A stretch of DNA of 64,000 nt from Mesonia mobilis DSM 19841 (lineage in GTDB: Bacteria; Bacteroidota; Bacteroidia; Flavobacteriales; Flavobacteriaceae), in the NCBI RefSeq assembly GCF_000423405.1, contig NZ_AUHX01000001.1, positions 434,001 to 498,000 of the forward strand, in the 5' to 3' direction. This document shows, piece after piece, positions 26,980-35,257 of the stretch. The notes beneath the pieces were generated by a model. It saw nothing but the letters and a program-made list of their open reading frames with translations. It did not search any database and was not told where the DNA came from. The position numbers were made by a program, and so were the translations under genes. Positions within the stretch are counted from its first letter, which is position 1. The number at the start of each line of letters is the position of its first letter.

Positions 26980-29802
26980 TTACAAGAATATAAATTCCAT
27001 TTTACTATTTTGTTCGATAAAATTAGTCATATCTTTTAAGAAATCTTCTAGTTTTAGATCAGTAAGGTAATTTTTATGTTGTTGGATACTGATCAAAGGT
27101 TTTTGATATCTGTAATAGTTATATAATTTTTTTTCTCTTTCATTCAAGAACTCCTGTTTAAAATCAATTCCTTGAATTATTCGCTTCTTCTCCTGATGGA
27201 ATATATCTTCGGATAAATCTTCAGAAATATTTTTTAATATAAAATCTAATTCCTTTCGTAACTCTTTAATTTTACTATCCTGTGAATTGACTTGAATTTC
27301 AAACTCAAAACGATTCATAGCCTCGTTAAACTTTCCGACTGTTGCATAATCATATAAAGGAAACCCTTTTTTATATCTTAATTCAGTAATTTTAGCCTTT
27401 ATGATTCTAGCCAACAGCTCTAATTGAGTTTCCAAATGAAAAATTTGATTACTACTAACACTATATTTATTAGGCATTAAGAAACTCACTACTAAGCTGG
27501 TTCTGTTATTTTGATTATCATTTTGAGGAAATATTACTGGTTCCCCTTGAGTTAATGATGTACTCTCTATTAGATTTCTTACATTTTGAAAATGTAATTT
27601 TTCTTCTGTAGGAATACTTCCAAGATACTTATTTATCAAGGCTAAATTTTTACTGATATCCTGCAACCCGGTGATTAAAAATGTAAATCGTTTAGCATTA
27701 GAAAACAATTTATTGTAGATATCATAGGCATTGTCAAAATCGGTTTTGAATATACCCTGATATCGTTGCCTACCGATAGGGTTTTTAGTAAAGTCACCCG
27801 TTAAATTACGGATTGTATCTTTTAAACTAGCGGAACCTAAACTAAACGGTGGGTTAGAAAATTTTTGCAATTGAAGAAATTTCCAATCCTTATAAGCTTC
27901 CTTATCTTTATTCACTTGAGTAAAGTACAAGGAAGTCAACTTCAACATTAATTCCAAATCCTTAGTTTCGGATACTGCTTTAATACCACTCTCTTGATAA
28001 GAGATATAGGGTTGTGGTAATTTCCATAAACTTGTCGTTGACAGATAGTCTTTTAGTTCAAATTTATTTAAACAAGCTATTCCACTATTATTAATAATAT
28101 CAGGGCTGTTAATGGCAGAGTAATAATTTTTTGGTGAGAAACTAGCTGCTCCATAACCGGTAAAGCCGTGCAGTCGAGTTACATCATCCTGAACTTGTTG
28201 GTGATCTATAATTACCTTTATACCATTAGCTAAGGTATATTCACCAACTTTCAATTTTTTATCATATCGGTAATCAATGGGCACACTTTTTTGATTAGAA
28301 TTTACCTCAATTTTTAAGCATTCAATATCTTTTTTGGCCCATCTTTCTTTACGTTTTGGAACTGGTGAAGTTTCTATCCATTTTTTTAAAGTTAATGAAT
28401 CAATTTTAGCAGTTGAAATAATCCCTAAATCATCGGGATATAATTTTAGGTTCCGATGAATAAATGAATTAAAATCTGAAAGTGATGTTTTTTTTAAATT
28501 TTCAGTCAGAAATTTCTCTTTTTCTTCCGGTAAAGCCTCATTGGCTACAAAGTGTCTGCGTATTTCCTTTATCCAGTAGAAATCATCCTTATTTACAGAA
28601 GCCCTCGATGGTGGCATGAGACTATTCATAATTTTTTTATATTCATCTTCTTCAATACCATTTTGTTTTAAATTTTTAATAATACCGATGACCTGTTGAA
28701 GCGCTTCTTGTTCGTAGTTATTTAGAATTGAAAGTTTTAAATGCAGACCCATCGGATACATCTCATTTTCAGAATAACTAATGACTGCCTGATATTTAGG
28801 ATTATAAACTTGTAAAGCCTCTTGTATTCTGTGATTTAGAATTTGTTGCAGCATACCCCAATATTGAAGTCTTGAGAGCCCTAAGTAATTACCTAAGTTA
28901 TGATAGGTAATTGAATCTCTATAAAATAAAGTCAACTCTGATTTCTCAATAACAAATTCTTGAGTTGATGGTTGTTTCTGAATGGACTTGAAGTTAGGTT
29001 TTGACTTAAAAAATAATGAGTCTTTATCCAGAAGTTCCCGATTTCCCTTCTCATTTTTCAGACTTTTAAAAAATTCTTTTAACTTTTCTTCAATCTTTTC
29101 AGGTTGTGTTATAGCACCTGCAACAACTACAGCCATCAGTTCGGGACGGTACCAATCCCTATAATAGCGTCTCACTACCTCTGCATCGAAAGAATTATAA
29201 TGTGCTATTACTTCTGAGTAATCGTGGATTGACGGAAATAAATACGAATCTAATTTAGTCTCTAAATAGAACTGTGGCAAGTTATCCCCGTTACGGTAGT
29301 AAATCTCTTCCTTGATGGCTCCTCTTTCACTATCTATTGCTTTTGAAGACATATCTGTATGAACAGCGATATCTTTAAAAAACTGAAAACCTGTGTCTAA
29401 TCCTTTTGGATTTGTATTGGGAATATCAAAAGAGTATTCGGTATACTTAAATGACGTATTGGCAAATTGATCTTTGCGTGTCATCCCTAATTGATTTAAA
29501 AGCTGTTCATCATCTCTTATCCCATTTCTAAATGCTAAATGTTCAAGCATGTGAGCGATGTCCAGTTGATCTCCATCCTGCTTATCAAAACCTGCCTTTA
29601 GATAAAGTCTCATATAAATTTTTGAAGACTCATTTTCCGTGGGTTTAATGTAATACGTTAACCCATTCTTTAGTTTCCCATAAGTGATCGATTGATCCAA
29701 AGCTAAATTACCTAAATCTCCCTGCTCATTTTCTTGACCAACACTTTTAGCTATATTGAAAAAACTAATCATCAACAAAATTAAAACTCTTAACTGTGTC
29801 AT
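26980..29802 (-). CDS. M16-family (insulinase/pitrilysin-like) zinc peptidase, secreted
   Basis: About 940 residues from the ATG at 29802. The N-terminus is a signal peptide (MTQLRVLILLMISFFNIAKSVG). The inverted zinc motif HxxEH is H84-M-L-E87-H88 in DIAHMLEHLAFRNG, with a downstream ERGAIKEE segment that can give the third ligand. Length fits a four-domain M16 protein. The frame stays open upstream for 37 codons into the SusD gene, but the ATG at 29802 lies 2 bases after the SusD stop and gives a clean signal peptide. It is the third gene of the SusC-SusD-M16 operon and probably degrades imported or captured peptides in the periplasm. Confidence 0.92.
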   Translation of the reverse strand: MTQLRVLILLMISFFNIAKSVGQENEQGDLGNLALDQSITYGKLKNGLTYYIKPTENESSKIYMRLYLKAGFDKQDGDQLDIAHMLEHLAFRNGIRDDEQLLNQLGMTRKDQFANTSFKYTEYSFDIPNTNPKGLDTGFQFFKDIAVHTDMSSKAIDSERGAIKEEIYYRNGDNLPQFYLETKLDSYLFPSIHDYSEVIAHYNSFDAEVVRRYYRDWYRPELMAVVVAGAITQPEKIEEKLKEFFKSLKNEKGNRELLDKDSLFFKSKPNFKSIQKQPSTQEFVIEKSELTLFYRDSITYHNLGNYLGLSRLQYWGMLQQILNHRIQEALQVYNPKYQAVISYSENEMYPMGLHLKLSILNNYEQEALQQVIGIIKNLKQNGIEEDEYKKIMNSLMPPSRASVNKDDFYWIKEIRRHFVANEALPEEKEKFLTENLKKTSLSDFNSFIHRNLKLYPDDLGIISTAKIDSLTLKKWIETSPVPKRKERWAKKDIECLKIEVNSNQKSVPIDYRYDKKLKVGEYTLANGIKVIIDHQQVQDDVTRLHGFTGYGAASFSPKNYYSAINSPDIINNSGIACLNKFELKDYLSTTSLWKLPQPYISYQESGIKAVSETKDLELMLKLTSLYFTQVNKDKEAYKDWKFLQLQKFSNPPFSLGSASLKDTIRNLTGDFTKNPIGRQRYQGIFKTDFDNAYDIYNKLFSNAKRFTFLITGLQDISKNLALINKYLGSIPTEEKLHFQNVRNLIESTSLTQGEPVIFPQNDNQNNRTSLVVSFLMPNKYSVSSNQIFHLETQLELLARIIKAKITELRYKKGFPLYDYATVGKFNEAMNRFEFEIQVNSQDSKIKELRKELDFILKNISEDLSEDIFHQEKKRIIQGIDFKQEFLNEREKKLYNYYRYQKPLISIQQHKNYLTDLKLEDFLKDMTNFIEQNSKMEFIFL

Positions 29803-29803
29803 T

Positions 29804-31186
29804 TTAATAGCCCGGGTTTTGTAGTAGATTTGGATTGGTGATAAGATCATTTTCAGGAATAGGATATAGCATATCATTAGCTTCCCAATTAGAATCCCCC
29901 TCAAAAAAATCATCGATGTTCCCTGTGCGTTTAAGATCGAGCCAACGATGCCCCCATTCTGTAAATAGTTCTACTTTTCTTTCCTCAAGAATTTCCTCAA
30001 GCAATGTTTGTTGCGTTATTGCCGGATCAGATGTTGAGAGCAGATCAATACCTGCTCTATTTTTGATCATATTGAGGTCTGCTATCGCTCCCTGTAAATC
30101 ATTTTGTCTTGCTCGGGCTTCTGCTCTAATTAAATATTGCTCTGCTAATCGCAGAACCATCGAATATTCCGTTAGGTTATCGATACTACTTCTATCTTTA
30201 TATTTATGGGCATAGTAATTTTCTGTACCACTATGATACCCCACCCAATGCTGATAGCGCAAATCATTAGTGTCTAAATTGCTTACAAATTCATTGGATA
30301 AAGAGACTCTCGTGAGCGAACTCAATACCGGATGAAACAAGAATGTCCCCCCTTCATTCGTATAGGTCATAGAGCTTCCTGATCCTCTAGGGGTTATTTG
30401 CCAGATCGCTTCATCACTATTGGCAAGAAAAACATCATCTAAGTCTTCCTCAAGTGCATAACTATCAGAATTATTTATGAGCTGAGTACTATAAAAATCT
30501 GCTTCTTGCCAATTTTCAAGGTATACATACACTCTAGCCATTAATGCTGAAGCGGTATAGTAATTCGCATAAATGCGATCATTCTCTCTATAGCTCATAG
30601 GCAATTGAGCTAAGGCCAGCTCTAAATCTAAAAGGATCTGTTCGTAGACCGCTTCTGTTGAACTATTTTCTAAACTGGCATTAAGTTGATAGTTTGTTGT
30701 TAATGTTAAAGGAACCTCACCATAGAGATTGACCAAATAAAAAAAAGAAAAAGCGCGTATAAACCTAACTTCACCCTCTAGGTGTTGAGCAAGTTCTTCA
30801 TTGATTGCTGATGAATTCCGGATTCCTTCTAGTGCAGAATTACACATATATATGATATTATAAGCACTCGACCATAATGCCGTATTTCTGATGTTATCGG
30901 GCATTAAAGCATGATCTTTAAACTCTATATAATCTAAATTGGTTACCCGTAAATTTGTAAGCGTATGGGCAGATAAACCTGCTAAGACGGTTACACTATT
31001 TTCCCCTCCTGAGCTAAATGCCCGTGGATAAAGCTGATTGTAAATACCTTTAACAGCACTTAAGGCAGTTTCATCACTATCAAAAACTACTTCACTGGTC
31101 ACGATCGTATTGGGCGGATCGATCTCTACAAAATCTTCACAAGCCCATAAGGATAGGCAGAGAAGTGATATGATTATATATTTCAT
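29804..31186 (-). CDS. RagB/SusD-family outer-membrane lipoprotein
   Basis: The 460-residue product has a lipoprotein signal ending at C16 (LCLSLWACEDFVEIDPP) and the family features: an N-terminal TPR region, RFIRAFSFFYLVNLYGEVPL, and the C-terminal RKVELFTEWGHRWLDLKRTG followed by YPIPENDLITNPNLLQNPGY. SusD-like proteins cap the SusC transporter and bind the ligand at the cell surface. A peptide ligand is plausible given the adjacent peptidase. It follows susC by 17 bases. Confidence 0.95.
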   Translation of the reverse strand: MKYIIISLLCLSLWACEDFVEIDPPNTIVTSEVVFDSDETALSAVKGIYNQLYPRAFSSGGENSVTVLAGLSAHTLTNLRVTNLDYIEFKDHALMPDNIRNTALWSSAYNIIYMCNSALEGIRNSSAINEELAQHLEGEVRFIRAFSFFYLVNLYGEVPLTLTTNYQLNASLENSSTEAVYEQILLDLELALAQLPMSYRENDRIYANYYTASALMARVYVYLENWQEADFYSTQLINNSDSYALEEDLDDVFLANSDEAIWQITPRGSGSSMTYTNEGGTFLFHPVLSSLTRVSLSNEFVSNLDTNDLRYQHWVGYHSGTENYYAHKYKDRSSIDNLTEYSMVLRLAEQYLIRAEARARQNDLQGAIADLNMIKNRAGIDLLSTSDPAITQQTLLEEILEERKVELFTEWGHRWLDLKRTGNIDDFFEGDSNWEANDMLYPIPENDLITNPNLLQNPGY

Positions 31187-31203
31187 AAATAAAAATTTTA
31201 GTA

Positions 31204-34161
31204 TTAAAAATTAAGTTCGACCCCGGCAGATATTGTTCTTAAGGCTGAAAAGCTTCTTCCTCCATTAGGCATAGCCGGGTCTAAGCCCTCATAAGGAGTC
31301 CAAGTAAACAGGTTTTGTGCATTGGCAAAAACCGTAAAGCCTGAAATGCCCACTACTGGGAGAAAGCGCTCGGGTAATTGATAAGACAGGCTAAGTGTTT
31401 TTAACCGAAGAAAAGAAGCATCAGAATAGGGCAAAGCAGTATTTAAGTAATTAGAATAGGCAATCGAAGATTCGTAAGATTGAGAAATGGTTTGAAACTG
31501 CCCTTGCCCCTCTAATGCCCGGCTAACAATACTTCTTTGATTTCCTAAGCTTCCGGCATCTACCATTGAAATTGTACCTTCCTGCTTTACATATTGAAAT
31601 AAGAATTGCAATGAAAAGTCATGAACTTTTAAGGTATTCGAAAGACCTCCAAAATACTGACGCCAATTATTTTTAATTAAAGTACGATCCTGATAATCTA
31701 TTTGATCATCACCATTCACATCTCTCACCTGATAAAGCCCTGTTTCATCATCAATCCCTTCATAATGATAGCGTAGACCAATATTTAAAGGCTCACCGAT
31801 TCGATAGGTATTTGCATAAGAAGATTGTTGTAAATTGGGATAACTAATTAACTTATTCTCCGGAATCGTAAGATTGAATGAAGTTCGCCAACTAAAATTA
31901 TCTTGCTGAAAGTTTAAACTAGAAAATTCTATTTCCCATCCTTTATTTTCGACCGTGGCTCCTAAATTGGCCTGAACGGTAGTAAAGCCAGTAATACTAG
32001 GCAAAGGGTAACCCACCAATTGATTGGATGACCTGTTTTGATACCTGCTTACTCCAACATTGATACGATCTTTCAGGAACCCAAGCTGGATCCCTACTTC
32101 TAATTTTTTATTCACCTCCCACGAATAATCGGGATTAGCTAAGCCTATCGGATAAAGGCCTCCGGGACCGGAAGTGGCCTCATAGGCATCTAAATAACCG
32201 TAATCTCCAATTTGATCATTTCCCGTGCTTCCATAACTTGCTCTCAACTTCCCAAAGGATAGAAACTTTAAAGAATCCATAAAGCTTTCTTCAGAAAAGA
32301 TCCAAGCGGCACCTACGGCACCGAAATTGGCAAATTGTTTACCAGGACCAAAACGAGAAGAGCCATCTCTTCGACCGGTTAGGTTTAGGTAATATTTCTT
32401 TTGCCAATTATAAGCCAGTCTCCCAAAAATAGCAGCATAACGATATTCCTGAGTTCTATAGGATACTGAATTTACGCGGTCGGCAGCGGTTAAATTTCCG
32501 ATCAGGCTTTCGGTCACGTAACCTTCACCATATAAACCTCTTCCAAAATCTATACTTTTTTGAAAAGTAGCTCCTACAATAGCACTTATCGTTCCTTTAC
32601 TTATTTTTTTATTGTAGTTTATTTGTGGTTCAATGATCCAAGACGCTCTTTCTTGATCTAAATGTGTCGAGCGATGTTCTAAACTTTCCCAACTGGACGG
32701 GTTATAAGACTTTTTGGGTCTTTTTACCAATTCTCTACTGGTAAAGAAAGTATACCCTAAGCTTGTCTTTACTTCTAAGCCTTCCAAAGGACTGTAAGAA
32801 AGGCCTAAATTTGAAATACTGTTGTTAGATCGGGTTTGGCTACGGTTATAATAGCCCGATAATGGATTATTTAATCCTGCTTCACCCCACTCTTCCCAGT
32901 TTAGTTCTCCATTGGTTAAAAATAGTGAAGGTGCATTTGGGCTTAAATTAAAAGCCGTATTGGTAAGGTCTAAATACCCGACCAGTTCATTTTGGGTAAC
33001 CCCATAATTTGTTTTAAAATTGAGGGTAAACTTTTGATCTTTGGAATGATGATTTAATTGAGCATTACCAGTAAACCGCTCATAGTTATAATCTCCTCTA
33101 TAAATAGTACCCTGATTAAAATAAGCTCCTCCAACTCTAAAACTTGTTGTTTGATTACCTCCCGATACGCTTATATTGGCATCGGTAACAGGTGCATTCC
33201 CCCCAAAAAACTCTTCCTGCCAATCGGTATTTCTTTCCTGATCCCAGAGTACCAGATCGTAGGCATTGTATTGATCCGGCTCTACCCCATCATTTTCGAA
33301 AGCTCTTCGTCTTATTTGAAGATACTGAGAGGTATTGAGCATATCAATACGATTAGGAAAAGTAGAGATTCCTGTATATACGCGTGCTTGCACTTCTATT
33401 TTTGCCGATTTTCCTTTTTTTGTAGTAATCAACACTACCCCATTAGCTCCTCTTGAGCCATAAATGGCGGTTGCATCTGCATCCTTAAGTACTTCAATGC
33501 TCTCTATATTAGAAAGGTTAAGGGTACTTAACGGATCGATGCCTGAAGAACTGAGGTTGCTGTTGCTCTCTAAAGGCGTTGAATTAATGGGCATCCCATC
33601 GATGATGTACAAGGGGTAATTTCCTTCTGTTCGTAAACTGTTTTGCCCGCGTATTCGAATTGTCGGCGCTGATCCCGGTAAGTTACCTCCAGAGTTTACT
33701 TCTACTCCTGCCATTCTACCCTGCAGGGCTTCTAAAGGGCTTACCAAAGGTTGTAACTCTATTTCTTCGGCGGTAACTTTGGCAATATTCCCCGTGCGTT
33801 CCCGCTCGGTAGTGGTATAATAACCGGCATTAATCACGAGATCACCCAACGAGTTTTCTTCTTCTTGTAACGTAATATTGATTTGTGCTTGATTGGCGAC
33901 CGCAATCGTTTGCGTTTGATAGCCTAGATAAGCGAATACCAAGCTGTCTTGTGCTTGTGTGTCAAGCTCATATTCTCCATCAAAATTAGTGGTTGTACCA
34001 CCGGGTTTATTTTTAAAGGTAATATTTACCCCGGGGATGGGCATCTTATCGGTGTTGGTTACGGTACCCGATATTTGCTGTTGCCCCGTGCAAGGAATAG
34101 CCCAGCTGCTTAGCACTAAGAAAATACTTAGCCTAAGGCAGGATCTGAATAAAAATTTCAT
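31204..34161 (-). CDS. SusC/RagA-family TonB-linked outer-membrane transporter
   Basis: The 985-residue product has a signal peptide (to about residue 27), a carboxypeptidase-regulatory-like beta-sandwich (ISGTVTNTDKMPIPGVNITF, about 30-110), a TonB plug (SIEVLKDADATAIYGSRGANGVVLITTKKG) and a large beta-barrel ending in AGVELNF. It imports ligand captured by SusD using TonB energy. It heads the operon with SusD and the M16 peptidase. The upstream gap 34162-34872 holds the elements listed separately. Confidence 0.95.
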   Translation of the reverse strand: MKFLFRSCLRLSIFLVLSSWAIPCTGQQQISGTVTNTDKMPIPGVNITFKNKPGGTTTNFDGEYELDTQAQDSLVFAYLGYQTQTIAVANQAQINITLQEEENSLGDLVINAGYYTTTERERTGNIAKVTAEEIELQPLVSPLEALQGRMAGVEVNSGGNLPGSAPTIRIRGQNSLRTEGNYPLYIIDGMPINSTPLESNSNLSSSGIDPLSTLNLSNIESIEVLKDADATAIYGSRGANGVVLITTKKGKSAKIEVQARVYTGISTFPNRIDMLNTSQYLQIRRRAFENDGVEPDQYNAYDLVLWDQERNTDWQEEFFGGNAPVTDANISVSGGNQTTSFRVGGAYFNQGTIYRGDYNYERFTGNAQLNHHSKDQKFTLNFKTNYGVTQNELVGYLDLTNTAFNLSPNAPSLFLTNGELNWEEWGEAGLNNPLSGYYNRSQTRSNNSISNLGLSYSPLEGLEVKTSLGYTFFTSRELVKRPKKSYNPSSWESLEHRSTHLDQERASWIIEPQINYNKKISKGTISAIVGATFQKSIDFGRGLYGEGYVTESLIGNLTAADRVNSVSYRTQEYRYAAIFGRLAYNWQKKYYLNLTGRRDGSSRFGPGKQFANFGAVGAAWIFSEESFMDSLKFLSFGKLRASYGSTGNDQIGDYGYLDAYEATSGPGGLYPIGLANPDYSWEVNKKLEVGIQLGFLKDRINVGVSRYQNRSSNQLVGYPLPSITGFTTVQANLGATVENKGWEIEFSSLNFQQDNFSWRTSFNLTIPENKLISYPNLQQSSYANTYRIGEPLNIGLRYHYEGIDDETGLYQVRDVNGDDQIDYQDRTLIKNNWRQYFGGLSNTLKVHDFSLQFLFQYVKQEGTISMVDAGSLGNQRSIVSRALEGQGQFQTISQSYESSIAYSNYLNTALPYSDASFLRLKTLSLSYQLPERFLPVVGISGFTVFANAQNLFTWTPYEGLDPAMPNGGRSFSALRTISAGVELNF

Positions 34162-34207
34162 ATTTTTGAAATGTTATTAGTTAAATATTTGAGTTTAGTT
34201 AATACAC

Positions 34208-34250
34208 GCCTTCTCTGTATCGCCAAAGTATAGAGAGGGCTTTTTTATGG
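34208..34250 (+). terminator. Plus-strand terminator antisense to the susC leader
   Basis: GCCTTCTCT (34208-34216) pairs with AGAGAGGGC (34232-34240; one G-T wobble) and is followed by TTTTTTAT. No plus-strand gene precedes it. On the plus strand TATTTTTG at 34161-34168 fits the TAnnTTTG promoter element, so a short antisense RNA may end here. Compare Bacteroides antisense RNAs over susC leaders. Confidence 0.5.
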
Positions 34251-34609
34251 ATATAATTTTACCTCATAAGCTTTTGTTTTAAACAGTTTACCCGACCCGG
34301 GCGCAGGTACTCTTCTTGCCATTACACATACCTATAATTCTTACTGCGATTGATTGAAATGAAACCACTCTGTAAATGTGTTTTGATTGGTTTTTTATTA
34401 TAAAAACCGTGCACATTCCATGGGCTTATCTATGGAGTATCTAGGAAGTATCCCAGACTTTTCCTTACGAATAAAGTTTTACAATTGATTTTTAAAAGAT
34501 GATTACTGTAACAATAAACACAGGTTTTGTAATTCAGCTCTGTTAAGTTCTAACTTATTTAGCTTCATTAACTCCCTTATGGCCTGTCTTATTAAAAAAA
34601 GAAAAAGGC

Positions 34610-34740
34610 GCAGGTCTCAACTTATCGATCTGAGGCACTGGTATACCTGTACACGAATAAGTGAGCCCACGCCGCGGTCGTGAGCTAAGTTACTTATCCT
34701 CTCGTGTACTTAAAAATTACCAGTTTTCAGATCGAGACTC
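34610..34740 (-). ncRNA. Candidate structured RNA or leader element upstream of the susC operon
   Basis: Four nested stems align on one axis: 34626-34633/34727-34734 (8 bp), 34637-34643/34718-34724 (7 bp), 34649-34656/34702-34709 (8 bp) and 34657-34662/34692-34697 (6 bp), with a small CACG/CGTG apical stem. On the minus strand the fold is followed by a T-rich tract (34590-34606). It could be a small RNA, an attenuator for susC, or a DNA cruciform site. No known family is recognised. Confidence 0.4.
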
Positions 34741-34812
34741 AAAGCAATAGCTTCTAATATTTTCATATTTGAAGAATTGCAAATATATGTATGTAAGACA
34801 AATATAGCGAAA

Positions 34813-34848
34813 AAATATTTAGGATACTTATAGGTATCCTAAATATTT
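34813..34848. promoter_or_regulatory. 15-bp inverted repeat, probable operator of the adjacent XRE repressor
   Basis: AAATATTTAGGATAC (34813-34827) and GTATCCTAAATATTT (34834-34848) are perfect inverted repeats around TTATAG, 25 bases before the XRE gene start. The core TAGGATAC..GTATCCTA looks like a dimer binding site for an autoregulated helix-turn-helix repressor. It can also fold as a hairpin but lacks a T-run. Confidence 0.6.
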
Positions 34849-34872
34849 ATAAGAAATTTTCAACTTTAAAGT

Positions 34873-35166
34873 ATGAAAAAGTTAAACTTTAAAGATGAAA
34901 ATAATGCTTTGGGATACAGAATAAGAGAACTGAGAGAAAAAATACTAAATCCTAAAACAAATAAACCAATTTCTCAAGAAGAATTAAGTCTAAGAACTGG
35001 TAATGCAAAAAAAACCATAGGTGAAATAGAAAGGGGTAATACAAATCCTCGTTTTAGTACATTACTTCAAATATCTAAAGAATTAAATGTAACTATACGT
35101 GAACTATTGGATTTTGATATGATCAAATATATTCGGCTAGCCAATAAATTTAAAAAAGATAAATAG
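34873..35166 (+). CDS. XRE-family helix-turn-helix regulator
   Basis: The 97-residue protein is a Cro/CI-type domain: LGYRIRELREK, ISQEELSLRTGNAKKTIGEIERGNTNPRFSTLLQISKELNVTIRELLDF. The palindrome directly upstream suggests autoregulation. It precedes the large DGQHR gene and the DUF2971 gene on the same strand and lies opposite the dnd operon, so it may control the defence locus. Confidence 0.88.
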   Translation: MKKLNFKDENNALGYRIRELREKILNPKTNKPISQEELSLRTGNAKKTIGEIERGNTNPRFSTLLQISKELNVTIRELLDFDMIKYIRLANKFKKDK

Positions 35167-35257
35167 CTTCAAGACTAAATAGTCTAATCATTTATAGAAT
35201 TTTTATTTAGTTCTTGAACTTTCATAGGATTCGAATTTAACCTCCTAAATCAAAAAA

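Noticed and set aside
26980-29913. Longer start at 29913 for the M16 peptidase
   Set aside because: The extra 37 codons lie inside the SusD gene and bury the signal peptide that starts at 29802.
29835-30215. Open frame of 126 codons antisense to the SusD gene
   Set aside because: It is a mirror of conserved SusD codons and has no independent support.
33058-33456. Open frame of 132 codons antisense to the SusC gene
   Set aside because: Isoleucine- and serine-rich shadow frame; the SusC gene explains this DNA.
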